A program made the translations under genes and the position numbers. This document shows positions 1-8,408 of a stretch of DNA of 22,902 nt, in pieces. Positions within the stretch are counted from its first letter, which is position 1, and each line of letters begins with the position of its first letter. The stretch lies in NCBI GenBank assembly GCA_049999805.1, contig JBNGIO010006230.1, positions 196,298-219,199 of the forward strand, in the 5' to 3' direction. The notes beneath the pieces are model-generated. The model searched no databases and was not told where the DNA came from. It worked only from the letters and a program-made list of their open reading frames with translations. This DNA comes from Folioceros fuciformis (taxonomy: Eukaryota; Anthocerotophyta; Anthocerotopsida; Anthocerotales).

Positions 1-313
1 CCATTTGCTGGGCCTCGATGCTGGTGACGAGGCAGCGGCGTGGCAAGGGACAGCGAAGCTTCTACTTCTCCCACGTCCAAATTTCAGTTCGCCATTCGCG
101 ACTCGCGGCTCGCCCCGGGTGCTTGCTGAGGATTGGTGGTGCCCATTCCAGTCTGTGCTGTCGTTCCGGGGAGCGCGGTTTCCGCATTTCCCGTTGCGGA
201 CCTCTCCGCGGATGTGCGTGCTGCAGAGCTCGGTGTGCGGTGAGGCTGGGACGATGCGGAATGCCTGAGGCGCTTCCCCCGGCCGGCTGAAGGGTAGAGA
301 GGGAAGGACGGAG
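1..313 (+). promoter_or_regulatory. GC-rich leader/upstream region of the ABCC gene
   Basis: This GC-rich stretch lies directly before the transporter ATG. I see no convincing TATA box. It holds an upstream open frame starting at the ATG at 18 and closing at 290, 23 bases before the main start, plus further ATGs near 212, 253 and 261. If transcribed as leader, these would be upstream ORFs able to lower translation of the main frame. That role is inference; whether the stretch is promoter or leader cannot be decided from sequence alone. Confidence 0.4.
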
Positions 314-3300
314 ATGGATTTTGCGACGAGTGTTGAGGGGCTGGGCGCGGTGCTGCTCACTGCCTGCCCTGCGCCCGGCGTTTCTGGAGACGCGTCCTTC
401 GTGTACAGGATATGGCTGTGGGTCAAGTACGTGCTCTTCGCCTTTTGCCCGCAGCATCTGCTGGTTGCGGCGGTGCACCTGGTGTTCGTGCTCGGGGTGC
501 TGCTCTACGCCGGGTTCCGGCTGGTGGCAGTGCGGGCGGCCAATGCCGCGCATCAGAACGGGGCCGACGAGGCGGTTTCAGGGAAGCAGCTGCTGCGTGC
601 CAGCGCGGTTTATAGTACCACTATTGTTGCTACGGGGGTGGTGAGTGTGGCTCACGTGGCCATCGCCGTGTGGAGGCTGTGGTTGGGCTGGTGGGGAGGA
701 TACGATGTGCCGGTGCAGGAGCTGGTGTTTTCGTGGAGTCTGGCTCTGGCTTGGCTCACCTTTGCTGCTATCGTGGGGCACGAGAGGAAGTTTCGGGCAA
801 CCACACATTCGGCCATTCTGCGGTCGTGGTGGGTTGTGAATTTTGTGTTCGGGTTGCTGGCGTTGTATACCAGTGTGTACCGGTTTGTGACTGATGCACC
901 GCACATAACGCAGCTCTGGGTGGACGGGGTGCTTGCCATTGCCACCTTTCCGGTGGTGGGTTTCCTGTTTGTCATTGCCTGTGTTGGGTCCACGGGCTTG
1001 TCCCTGGTGGAGGGTGGTCTGGAGGAGCCGTTGCTGGTGGAGGATTCTGACTTGTTCGGAGAGTATGATATTACCGGCTTCGCCACCGCAGGCTTTTTCA
1101 GCAAACTTACTTTCACTTGGATGAATCCCCTGCTTGCTAGGGGTAACGAACATCCTCTTGAATTGAAGGACGTGCCTCAGCTGGCTCCGGATGATCAGGC
1201 AGAGCAGCTTTACGACAGGCTCAAGGCTGGGTTTCGGAGCGATAGGGGAAGGCGCACTGTGAGAGCGGCCCTTATTTACACTTTTTGGCCCTCTTTTGCG
1301 TTCACAGGATTTCTGTGTCTTCTCAAGCTATGTGTCATGTACGTGGGCCCGTTGCTGATCACGCAGTTTGTGGATTATGCATCTGGGAAGGAGTTGTTTC
1401 CAAACGAGGGAATTGTATTGGTTGCGATTCTGTTCGCGGCCAAGTACATCGAAGTGTTGTCGTCGCACCACTACAACTTCTTCAGTCAGAAGTTGGGTAT
1501 GACGCTGCGGTCGTCCTTGATTACGACTGTCTATCGTAAGGGCTTGAAGCTTTCCAGCCATGCTCGACAGTCTCACGGTGTAGGGCAGATTGTTAACTAC
1601 ATGTCCGTGGATGTGCAACAGATATCAGATTCCATTTTGCAGCTCCATAACGTGTGGCTGCTGCCTCTTCAGACTATTGTTGCACTCGTTATTCTCTACA
1701 CTGTCATTGGTGTGGCATGCTTCGGAGGAATTGGGATAATGATCTTTATCTTGGCCATCAGTTTCTCCTTTGCTAGTTTGCAACGCAGGTACACTGGTGA
1801 AATCATGGGAGCGAGGGATCACAGAGTAGCTGTTACCTCTGAGGTTTTGAACAGCATGAAGATTATCAAGCTCCAGGCATGGGAGGACAAGTTCAGAGTC
1901 ACGATCGAACAAGTCCGGGCAGGGGAACGTGGCTGGCTGACCAAGTTCATGTATACGCTGTCAGTGAACATCTTCTTGCTTTGGTTGTCACCCCTTGCTG
2001 TGTCAACTGCAACTTTTGCCCTGTGTGTGTTGTTAGGTACGGAGTTGACTGCTGCTAAGGTCTTCACTGCTCTCTCAACTTTTCGCATCATGCAAGAGCC
2101 GTTGAGGTTATTTCCCCAGGCTTTGATGAGTATTTCCCAGGCCCTTAATTCTGTCGATCGACTGCAGCGCTACATCTCGAGCGATGAGCTTGATGAGACT
2201 GCTGTAGAACGTTCGCCTGCTTACGTGAGCAAGTATGCTTTGGAGGTAGTGGGAGGGGCGTTCAAATGGGTCCCTGATGCTGAGAGGCCTACCCTGTCAA
2301 ACATTAATCTGCATATTGAGCAGGGTTCGTTTGTTGCGGTCGTCGGTCAGGTTGGCTCGGGCAAATCTGCTTTGCTCATGGCTTTACTAGGAGAGGTGCC
2401 CAAACTGTCAGGTACCGTGAAGGTGAACGGAAGGACTGCTTATGTGGCTCAGTCGGCGTGGATACAAAATGCAACTATCCAGGATAACATTCTGTTTGGT
2501 AGACCTCTGGACCGAGCCAAATACCAGGAGACTGTTCGAGTTTGTTCTCTTCAGGCTGACTTCGCGCAGATGGAATTCGGCGATCAAACTGAGATTGGTG
2601 AGCGAGGAATCAACTTAAGTGGGGGCCAGAAACAGCGGATCCAGCTGGCCAGAGCCGTATATCAGGATGCAGATGTCTATTTTCTTGATGATGTGTTTAG
2701 TGCCGTCGATGCTACCACGGGAAGTGAACTGTTTCAACATTGTTTGAGGGGAGCCCTTGCTAAGAAGACTGTCTTGCTGGTCACTCACCAAGTAGAGTTT
2801 TTGCCAGAAGCAGATTTGATTCTTGTCATGCGTGATGGGGAGATTGTGCAATCTGGAAAGTATGCGAGCCTGTTGGATGCAGGAACCGACTTCAGTGCGC
2901 TTATAGCTGCTCACAATGAGGCTATGGAGTTGGTTGCTGCCGGTGACGATTGGGAGGAGGATGATGAACCTGAGGAGCAAGAGAGGCAAGCCCTTCTTTC
3001 AAAGTCCCCTTCAAGCGTGTCTCGCTCTGGCTCGAGCCTGAGCAAGTCAAGATCCCTGGAGAGACAAGGAAGCTCGAAACACGGCATTCGCAAGTTGGAC
3101 AGGGCTGATAGTAAGTCAGGTTCTCAAAAGAAAGGCAAGGCAAAGCTCATCGAGGATGAGGAAAGAGCCACGGGACAAGTGGGTCTCGCAGTGTACTGGC
3201 TGTATGCAACCAAGGCTCTGAAGGGACTGCATGTCGTGGCACTCATAATATTCCAGACATTCTGGCAAGGGTTGCAGATTGCAAGTGATTACTTCCTTGC

Positions 3301-4954
3301 CGACCAGACTTCAAGTGCTGCTGCTGCAAGCTTCGATCCAGTCCACTTTATATCTGTGTACGGAGAACTTGCTTTTGGGAGTGGGTTTTTCGTGCTGCTC
3401 CGATCCGTTACTGTGGCCTTTGCAGGCCTTATGACTGCACAATCCTTCTTCGTCTCACTTCTTAGCTGCATTATGGTTGCTCCCATGTCTTACTTTGACA
3501 CAACTCCCACTGGTCGAATTCTCACCAGGTTTTCGACAGATCAGTCAAATGTGGATATATTGATCCCCATTCTGGCTGGCACAGTTCTTGCCCAGGGGTT
3601 TCAAGCTCTTGGAATCATAGTGGTGATTTGTGACGTTACATGGGAGATGTCCTTCATTGTGCTGCCTCTGTTTTGCCTTTATCTCTGGTATCAGCGTCAC
3701 TTCATTACAACTTCGAGGGAGCTCACTCGCATTGACTCATTGACGAAATCGCCTGTTATCAATCACTTCTCTGAAACTATCTCTGGATTCACTACCATCC
3801 GAGCCTTCCAGGAGCAAGAGCGGTTTTCTGTGGTGAATGTGCAGCGAGTGAACTCTAACCTGAGGATGGATTTTCACAACAATGCCGCAAACGAGTGGTT
3901 GGGCTATCGTTTGGAATTCATTGGAACAGTGGTCTTGTCCGCATCTGCTCTTCTGATGGTTACCATTGGCAGGAACGTAATTTCGTCTGAGAAGGTCGGA
4001 CTCTCCCTGTCCTATGGTCTCGCGCTTAACGGTTGCATGTTCGGAGTCATTTATCTTGCGTGTCAGCTGGAGAACAAGATGGTATCAGTGGAACGCATCA
4101 ATCAATATTGCAGGATCCCAAGTGAAGCCCCTGCTATTATTGAGGAGCATAGGCCACCTCTAGATTGGCCACACAGAGGTAGTATTGTCCTGAAGAATTT
4201 GCATTTGCGGTATCGCCATGACACACCTTTAGTTCTTAAGGGTATTAATTTGAATATCGTCGGTGGTCAAAAGGTTGGAGTGGTTGGTAGGACAGGAAGT
4301 GGCAAATCCACCCTCATTCTGGCGATTTTCCGACTCGTTGAGCCTGCCGATGGCCAGGTCCTCATCGATGACTTGGATATTTCTACTATCGGGCTGAAAG
4401 ATCTTCGCAGCAAGTTCAGCATCATCCCTCAGGATCCCACTCTATTTGAGGGCACTGTCAGGTCGAACATCGATCCTCTTGGAGAACATAGTGATCCGGA
4501 AATCTGGGCCGCCCTTGAGAAGTGCCAGCTGGCCCCCCTCATTCGGGACACTGACGAGAAGCTGGATTTTCCGGTGTTGGGAAATGGAGACAATTGGAGC
4601 ATGGGCCAGAGGCAGCTGTTCTGCCTAGGCCGTGCCATCTTGAAGCACAGCAGAATCTTGGTTTTGGACGAAGCAACAGCGTCGGTCGACTCACAGACAG
4701 ATGCCATCATCCAGAGAACCATCAAGGAGGAATTTGCCCACTGTACTGTAGTCAGCATCGCCCACCGTATCCCGACTGTTATGGACAGTGACAAGGTTTT
4801 GGTGCTGGACGCTGGACACGTGAAGGAGTTTGACAGCCCGTCCAAACTCTTGGACAACCACCATTCCTTGTTCTCCGCCCTTGTTCACGAGTATTCTGCC
4901 CGCTCCAGCAGCTCCACCAACATTGCAGCCCTGGGCGGCGAAGCAGAACACTAA
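314..4954 (+). CDS. ABCC-subfamily (MRP-type) full-size ABC transporter, ABCC4/14-like
   Basis: A 1,546-residue ATP-driven exporter in one uninterrupted frame. Order: TMD0 (about 30-235), TMD1 (about 324-620), NBD1 (about 640-870), an acidic then Ser/Lys-rich linker (about 875-960), TMD2 (about 965-1270), NBD2 (about 1295-1530). NBD1 has Walker A GQVGSGKS (678-685), signature LSGGQ (768-772) and Walker B ending D792-D793. NBD2 has Walker A GRTGSGKST (1325-1333), signature WSMGQ (1428-1432) and Walker B with D1452-E1453. The Asp in place of the catalytic Glu in NBD1 is the usual ABCC asymmetry, so NBD2 should be the main hydrolysis site. TMD2 and NBD2 resemble plant ABCC4/ABCC14 as I remember them; members act at the plasma membrane or vacuole on organic anions and conjugates. 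Substrate and membrane are not readable here. The start has a good context (G at -3 and +4) and gives normal family length. Lack of introns is unusual beside its intron-bearing neighbours. Confidence 0.95.
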   Translation: MDFATSVEGLGAVLLTACPAPGVSGDASFVYRIWLWVKYVLFAFCPQHLLVAAVHLVFVLGVLLYAGFRLVAVRAANAAHQNGADEAVSGKQLLRASAVYSTTIVATGVVSVAHVAIAVWRLWLGWWGGYDVPVQELVFSWSLALAWLTFAAIVGHERKFRATTHSAILRSWWVVNFVFGLLALYTSVYRFVTDAPHITQLWVDGVLAIATFPVVGFLFVIACVGSTGLSLVEGGLEEPLLVEDSDLFGEYDITGFATAGFFSKLTFTWMNPLLARGNEHPLELKDVPQLAPDDQAEQLYDRLKAGFRSDRGRRTVRAALIYTFWPSFAFTGFLCLLKLCVMYVGPLLITQFVDYASGKELFPNEGIVLVAILFAAKYIEVLSSHHYNFFSQKLGMTLRSSLITTVYRKGLKLSSHARQSHGVGQIVNYMSVDVQQISDSILQLHNVWLLPLQTIVALVILYTVIGVACFGGIGIMIFILAISFSFASLQRRYTGEIMGARDHRVAVTSEVLNSMKIIKLQAWEDKFRVTIEQVRAGERGWLTKFMYTLSVNIFLLWLSPLAVSTATFALCVLLGTELTAAKVFTALSTFRIMQEPLRLFPQALMSISQALNSVDRLQRYISSDELDETAVERSPAYVSKYALEVVGGAFKWVPDAERPTLSNINLHIEQGSFVAVVGQVGSGKSALLMALLGEVPKLSGTVKVNGRTAYVAQSAWIQNATIQDNILFGRPLDRAKYQETVRVCSLQADFAQMEFGDQTEIGERGINLSGGQKQRIQLARAVYQDADVYFLDDVFSAVDATTGSELFQHCLRGALAKKTVLLVTHQVEFLPEADLILVMRDGEIVQSGKYASLLDAGTDFSALIAAHNEAMELVAAGDDWEEDDEPEEQERQALLSKSPSSVSRSGSSLSKSRSLERQGSSKHGIRKLDRADSKSGSQKKGKAKLIEDEERATGQVGLAVYWLYATKALKGLHVVALIIFQTFWQGLQIASDYFLADQTSSAAAASFDPVHFISVYGELAFGSGFFVLLRSVTVAFAGLMTAQSFFVSLLSCIMVAPMSYFDTTPTGRILTRFSTDQSNVDILIPILAGTVLAQGFQALGIIVVICDVTWEMSFIVLPLFCLYLWYQRHFITTSRELTRIDSLTKSPVINHFSETISGFTTIRAFQEQERFSVVNVQRVNSNLRMDFHNNAANEWLGYRLEFIGTVVLSASALLMVTIGRNVISSEKVGLSLSYGLALNGCMFGVIYLACQLENKMVSVERINQYCRIPSEAPAIIEEHRPPLDWPHRGSIVLKNLHLRYRHDTPLVLKGINLNIVGGQKVGVVGRTGSGKSTLILAIFRLVEPADGQVLIDDLDISTIGLKDLRSKFSIIPQDPTLFEGTVRSNIDPLGEHSDPEIWAALEKCQLAPLIRDTDEKLDFPVLGNGDNWSMGQRQLFCLGRAILKHSRILVLDEATASVDSQTDAIIQRTIKEEFAHCTVVSIAHRIPTVMDSDKVLVLDAGHVKEFDSPSKLLDNHHSLFSALVHEYSARSSSSTNIAALGGEAEH

Positions 4955-5617
4955 AGTTGTCTCCTGCAGTTCGTTCAGGATGAGGAAACCCCCTTGCAGT
5001 CCTACATGACGAACTGTTTCTACAACGGATTCCCGTATCGTGGGCAGTGAGCTTCCCAACTGCCTCTGCAGGCATTTTTGTAACGCACTAGAATGGTGAG
5101 GCCTAGCCTAGTGTCACAAAAATTTTGTCATCATCAGTTGCTCTGGAAGAGTCATAGAGATCGAATTCCTCAGCGTGCGTGAGATCTTGATGTGGAGTCA
5201 GACTCCCTGCGGAAGGTGTCGGTAGTGGCGGCGGTGGATCTGTAGGTAGATTCTCTTCTGTATGTGATTTTGGCTTCTGGGTTCTACCCACATCGCAGCT
5301 GACAGCTGGGTGTGTGTTGATGTGAAAGCCAGGCGTGGAAGCTGAGTTCTCCACCGTAGGTGAGTAACGGATAACGTTGACGTTCAGAACCGGCTTCTGG
5401 AGTGTGATACTACTTGCTCTTGTTAGGAAGTCAAACGATGGGATGACGGAGTGTGTGCAATACTCCATGTCCACACCAGCTTTGTGATGTTGTAGCGATG
5501 CTGCCCACATTGGTCGCGCAGGTGAACCGAGCTCGTGTAATAAGGATTTCGCACAGCAAGCCTCCTGCGTGACTGAGAGAGCATACGAAATCAAGACGAA
5601 TACGCCGAACCAAGAAG
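4955..5617. other. Intergenic: ABCC 3' end and upstream region of the small membrane-protein gene
   Basis: Holds the transporter 3' untranslated region and, further on, the probable leader and promoter of the 5618 gene. A consensus splice-donor-like sequence (AG|GTGAGT, GT at 5360-5361) lies on the plus strand and could begin a leader intron; I could not settle an acceptor. The minus strand is open from 5840 down to 5103, discussed as a finding. No other gene seen. Confidence 0.4.
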
Positions 5618-6230
5618 ATGCAAGCTTTAGCTGCAGGAGGTTTGCAGGGATGCTGCTGCCTGCCGGAACAGAGGACAAGCTGCTGCCCTCGGGCAAGCAC
5701 GGGAAAGGCTGAGGCTTCTGGTCTTCGGATGGGCAGAACCGGAAAGCTCTGGGCCCAGGGCGCTGGCAGGACCAGGAGCAGACGCTTGGATAAGGCTGGC
5801 GGATCGAAGAGACGTCCTCTGGTTGTGACAGCGTCGGCATCCGCTTCCACTATCATCTTCCTGTCGGCCCTGCCGTTCGGCATTGTGGCGCTGGTGTGGG
5901 TGGGAGTGAGCCTCATGATAAGCCGCATCGAGTACGAGTACTACGCCGAGGTCTGTCCCGCGTTCCCTCGGCTGTGTTTCCTGCTTGGTGGAATTTGACA
6001 GTCAAGGTGTCTGACGCACCGCGTGTCTGGCTGGGGTCTGGTTTTCATTGCACCAGTTGCAAGAATGGGAGAAGGCGGAAGAGGAGAGGAAAAGGTTGGA
6101 AGAGCAAGGCTTGGCTGTGCCAGAGGCGGAGGCTGTGAAAGAGACGTCGGAGTCTGGGAAGGAGGCGGCGGAGCCTCAGCCCGTCGGTGCTGGCGGTGGC
6201 AGAAGAAATCGCCCGATCCGACAAGAGTAG
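5618..6230 (+). CDS. Small predicted plastid single-pass membrane protein (2 exons), family unrecognised
   Basis: Exon 1 is 5618-5950 and exon 2 is 6057-6230, joined across a 106-bp GT-AG intron (donor GAG|GTCTGT, acceptor CACCAG). The join keeps phase 0 and gives 168 residues. The N-terminus is rich in Ala, Gly, Ser and basic residues with almost no acids and ends in an Ala/Ser run (about 70-77), which looks like a chloroplast transit peptide. One hydrophobic helix follows (about 78-101). Next is a Tyr/Glu stretch (SRIEYEYYAE) that runs straight into a charged, probably helical Glu/Lys/Arg segment encoded by exon 2, then a Gly/Arg-rich basic tail. Smooth continuity of the charged segment over the junction supports the splice. 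I infer a thylakoid or envelope protein with one membrane anchor and an exposed coiled tail. I do not recognise the family and assign no function. Confidence 0.72.
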
Positions 6231-6694
6231 ACAGTGCTTGACCTAGCAGTTGTGTAGAAAGCAAGGGTACGTCAAGACGAGGGACGAGAGAGTAAGAGCA
6301 GAGCAAGCAGAAATGTGTCGGAAAGCGAGAGAAGAGCTGGTAGAGTCACGCAGACGACTGTAAAGCGGCTGAGCACATTTTCAATCTCGCTCAAGGCCTT
6401 ATCGTGCTCTTAAAGATACAGAGTATGAGAATCGCTCTGGGTTCTCGACTGGGTTTACTCCAGAGCGTATTCACGATCCGTGTCGCAGCTGTTTGTGTTT
6501 CTACTGCCAGCACTGTTGCTGGATTGACTCAAGTTGTTGCCCCGCCGGTTCCGAGGCCTCAGAGGGTTGGCGAGGTTGGGGTGCGGGATCTTCCATAGCG
6601 TCTTGGGTGGCACCAACATTCTGGTGTGCTCTGCCCTGCACCCAGTTTCGGTCTTTGCGAACTTTGTTCAAGAGATTGTGGCTGTTCCAGCTCG
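6231..6694 (+). other. Intergenic: 3' end of the small gene and leader of the KPHMT gene
   Basis: No gene recognised. The first part, purine-rich, should hold the 3' end of the upstream gene. The later part should hold promoter and leader of the next gene. Several ATGs (for example at 6404) open short frames unrelated to the enzyme. I see no clear TATA box or polyadenylation hexamer. Confidence 0.35.
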
Positions 6695-8171
6695 ATGCAG
6701 GCGCGAGAATGTGGCCGAATGAAGAGCAGCGCGTTGAGAAGGCTGCTGGCAAGCCGGTTTGGGGACGGGGTGCGCCTCCTGCATGATTCGCACACATGGA
6801 ACCTTTCTCTGGCTGCTTTGGCCAATTCGCAGGCGGAGCATGCCTTGCAGCAGCAGCAGCAAGGCAAACGGCACATGTCGCATGTGCCCGAGAGTACGGT
6901 GTACGGAGGTCCTCAGCATGTGTCTCCATGGAAGAGAGTGACGTTGAAGCATATTGTTGCCAAGTACCAGAAGAGGTTGCCCATCACCATGGTGACGGCG
7001 TACGATTACCCTTCTGCTGTGCATGTGGACCAGGCCGGGATGGATGTGCTTCTGGTTGGGGATTCTGTTGGGATGGTGGTCCATGGCCATGATACTACTC
7101 TGCCTGTTACACTGGACGAGATGATCCTGCACTGCCGTGCCGTGAGTCGAGGAGCTCGCCGGCCTCTGCTGGTTGGCGATCTTCCTTTTGGCAGCTACGA
7201 GCAGAGCACTTCTCAGGCTGTCGAGAGTGCAACTCGGCTCTTGAAGGAGGGATCCATGGACGCTGTTAAGATGGAAGGAGGCGGGGGTTCCAGGGTGTCA
7301 GCTGCCAAAGCCATTGCAGAAGCTGGCATTGCAGTCATGGGGCATGTTGGTCTCACACCACAGGCTATTAGCGTACTTGGAGGATTTCGTCCTCAGGGCA
7401 AGACTGCCACAAGTGCTTTGCAGGCAAGACAGTCGCAACTAGTTTCAGCAAACATGTTTCGTAACGTGCATCTCTGAGCTTCTCTGAAGATGGCATTGTT
7501 CATGCAGGTCTTGGAACATGCTCTGGCATTGCAGGCTGCAGGCTGCTTCGCAATTGTTCTCGAATGTCTCCCATCTCCTGTTGCTGCTGCGGTAACGGCT
7601 GCCCTCGGCATCCCTACGATTGGCATAGGTGCAGGGCCTTTTTGCAGTGGCCAGGTTTGGTCTCATCACCCACTGCTCTTGCCGGTTGTTCAACTGCCAT
7701 TGGTCAAGACAGTCTAGTTCATAAGAAACTGTTTGGATGTGCTGCAGGTGCTCGTGTACCACGATGTACTGGGTATGATGCAGCATCCCCATTACAAGAC
7801 GGTAACGGCCCTCCCACCCTGACGTTGAAGATGGCAAGAACGCTGCTGGTTATGTTAAGTGTCTGATCGTCATAACTCTTCGTTTGCAGGTAACTCCCAA
7901 ATTTTGTAAACAATATGCAAAAGTTGGAGAAGTCATCCAAGATGCCTTATCTGAGTACCGAGAGGAGGTATCAAGTGGAACCTTTCCATCTGCAGCCCAT
8001 ACTCCTTATCGCCTTGAGCGTCAGGACACACGAGTGTTTTTGGATGAGCTTGGAAGGAGGGGCCTATCTGAAGCTCGAGATGCTGCTGAAGCTGCCGCTC
8101 TGAAAGACGAGGAGGCTGGTGAACCCGTATTCAAGATCCAGGATGAGGCCCCCACTGCAGCTATCTCTTAG
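6695..8171 (+). CDS. KPHMT1: 3-methyl-2-oxobutanoate hydroxymethyltransferase (ketopantoate hydroxymethyltransferase, PanB/KPHMT)
   Basis: Catalyses transfer of a hydroxymethyl group from 5,10-methylene-THF to 2-oxoisovalerate, giving ketopantoate, the committed step to pantothenate and CoA (EC 2.1.2.11); plant enzymes are mitochondrial. Exons 6695-7423, 7508-7654, 7748-7801 and 7890-8171 (introns 84, 93 and 88 bp, all phase 0) give 403 residues. Family blocks appear in order: [44 protein letters not shown], the catalytic-Glu block [32 protein letters not shown] and [10 protein letters not shown]. The Mg-binding Asp, the Lys and the Glu of the family all seem present. The first about 50 residues are a basic, Leu-rich presequence with a CAG-encoded Gln run, consistent with mitochondrial import. 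Start is either the ATG at 6695 or at 6719 (395 residues); both contexts are weak. Intron 1 begins with GC instead of GT. Confidence 0.93.
7424..7507 (+). other. GC-AG intron (KPHMT intron 1)
   Basis: Protein homology runs from SALQ directly to [14 protein letters not shown], so the splice must fall after CAG at 7423. The intron then starts GCAAGA and ends CATGCAG. The donor CAG|GCAAGA fits the known GC-AG subclass, and no GT donor nearby keeps frame. The other introns I modelled start with GT. Confidence 0.75.
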
Positions 8172-8408
8172 ACTGGGGATTGCTCGCACTAAGAATTTCT
8201 GGGCATTGTAAGGAATCAGCGGCAACACATTTAGGTCTTTGTGAGACATGAAACATTTCCTTCAGCTTTTTTGTGGTAACCGGTTTTTTTCCTAAGGTGC
8301 CTGTTCCTGGGAGGACTTCCCCTCCTTGGGTGTAGAGGGATGCGTTCTAACCATGTTACAACTTATTATCGATCTACTTGAACGGCCAAGGTGAGATACC
8401 TTGCTACA
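8172..8408. other. Convergent intergenic region between KPHMT and the CAF gene
   Basis: A 237-bp gap between two stop codons facing each other must hold both 3' untranslated ends. It includes short T-rich runs. No gene and no clear terminator structure seen. Overlap of the two transcripts is plausible but not shown. Confidence 0.4.

Noticed and set aside
420-700. Intron within the ABCC N-terminal region
   Set aside because: The frame is open and encodes expected TMD0 helices without a gap, so no splice is needed.
62-1153. Long minus-strand open frames opposite the ABCC gene (62-553, 578-1153, 652-1116)
   Set aside because: They lie opposite the leader and GC-rich start of a certain coding region, show no recognisable domain and have the composition expected of antisense shadow frames.
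6626-6694. KPHMT start at 6626
   Set aside because: The codon there is GTG; the first in-frame ATG is at 6695.
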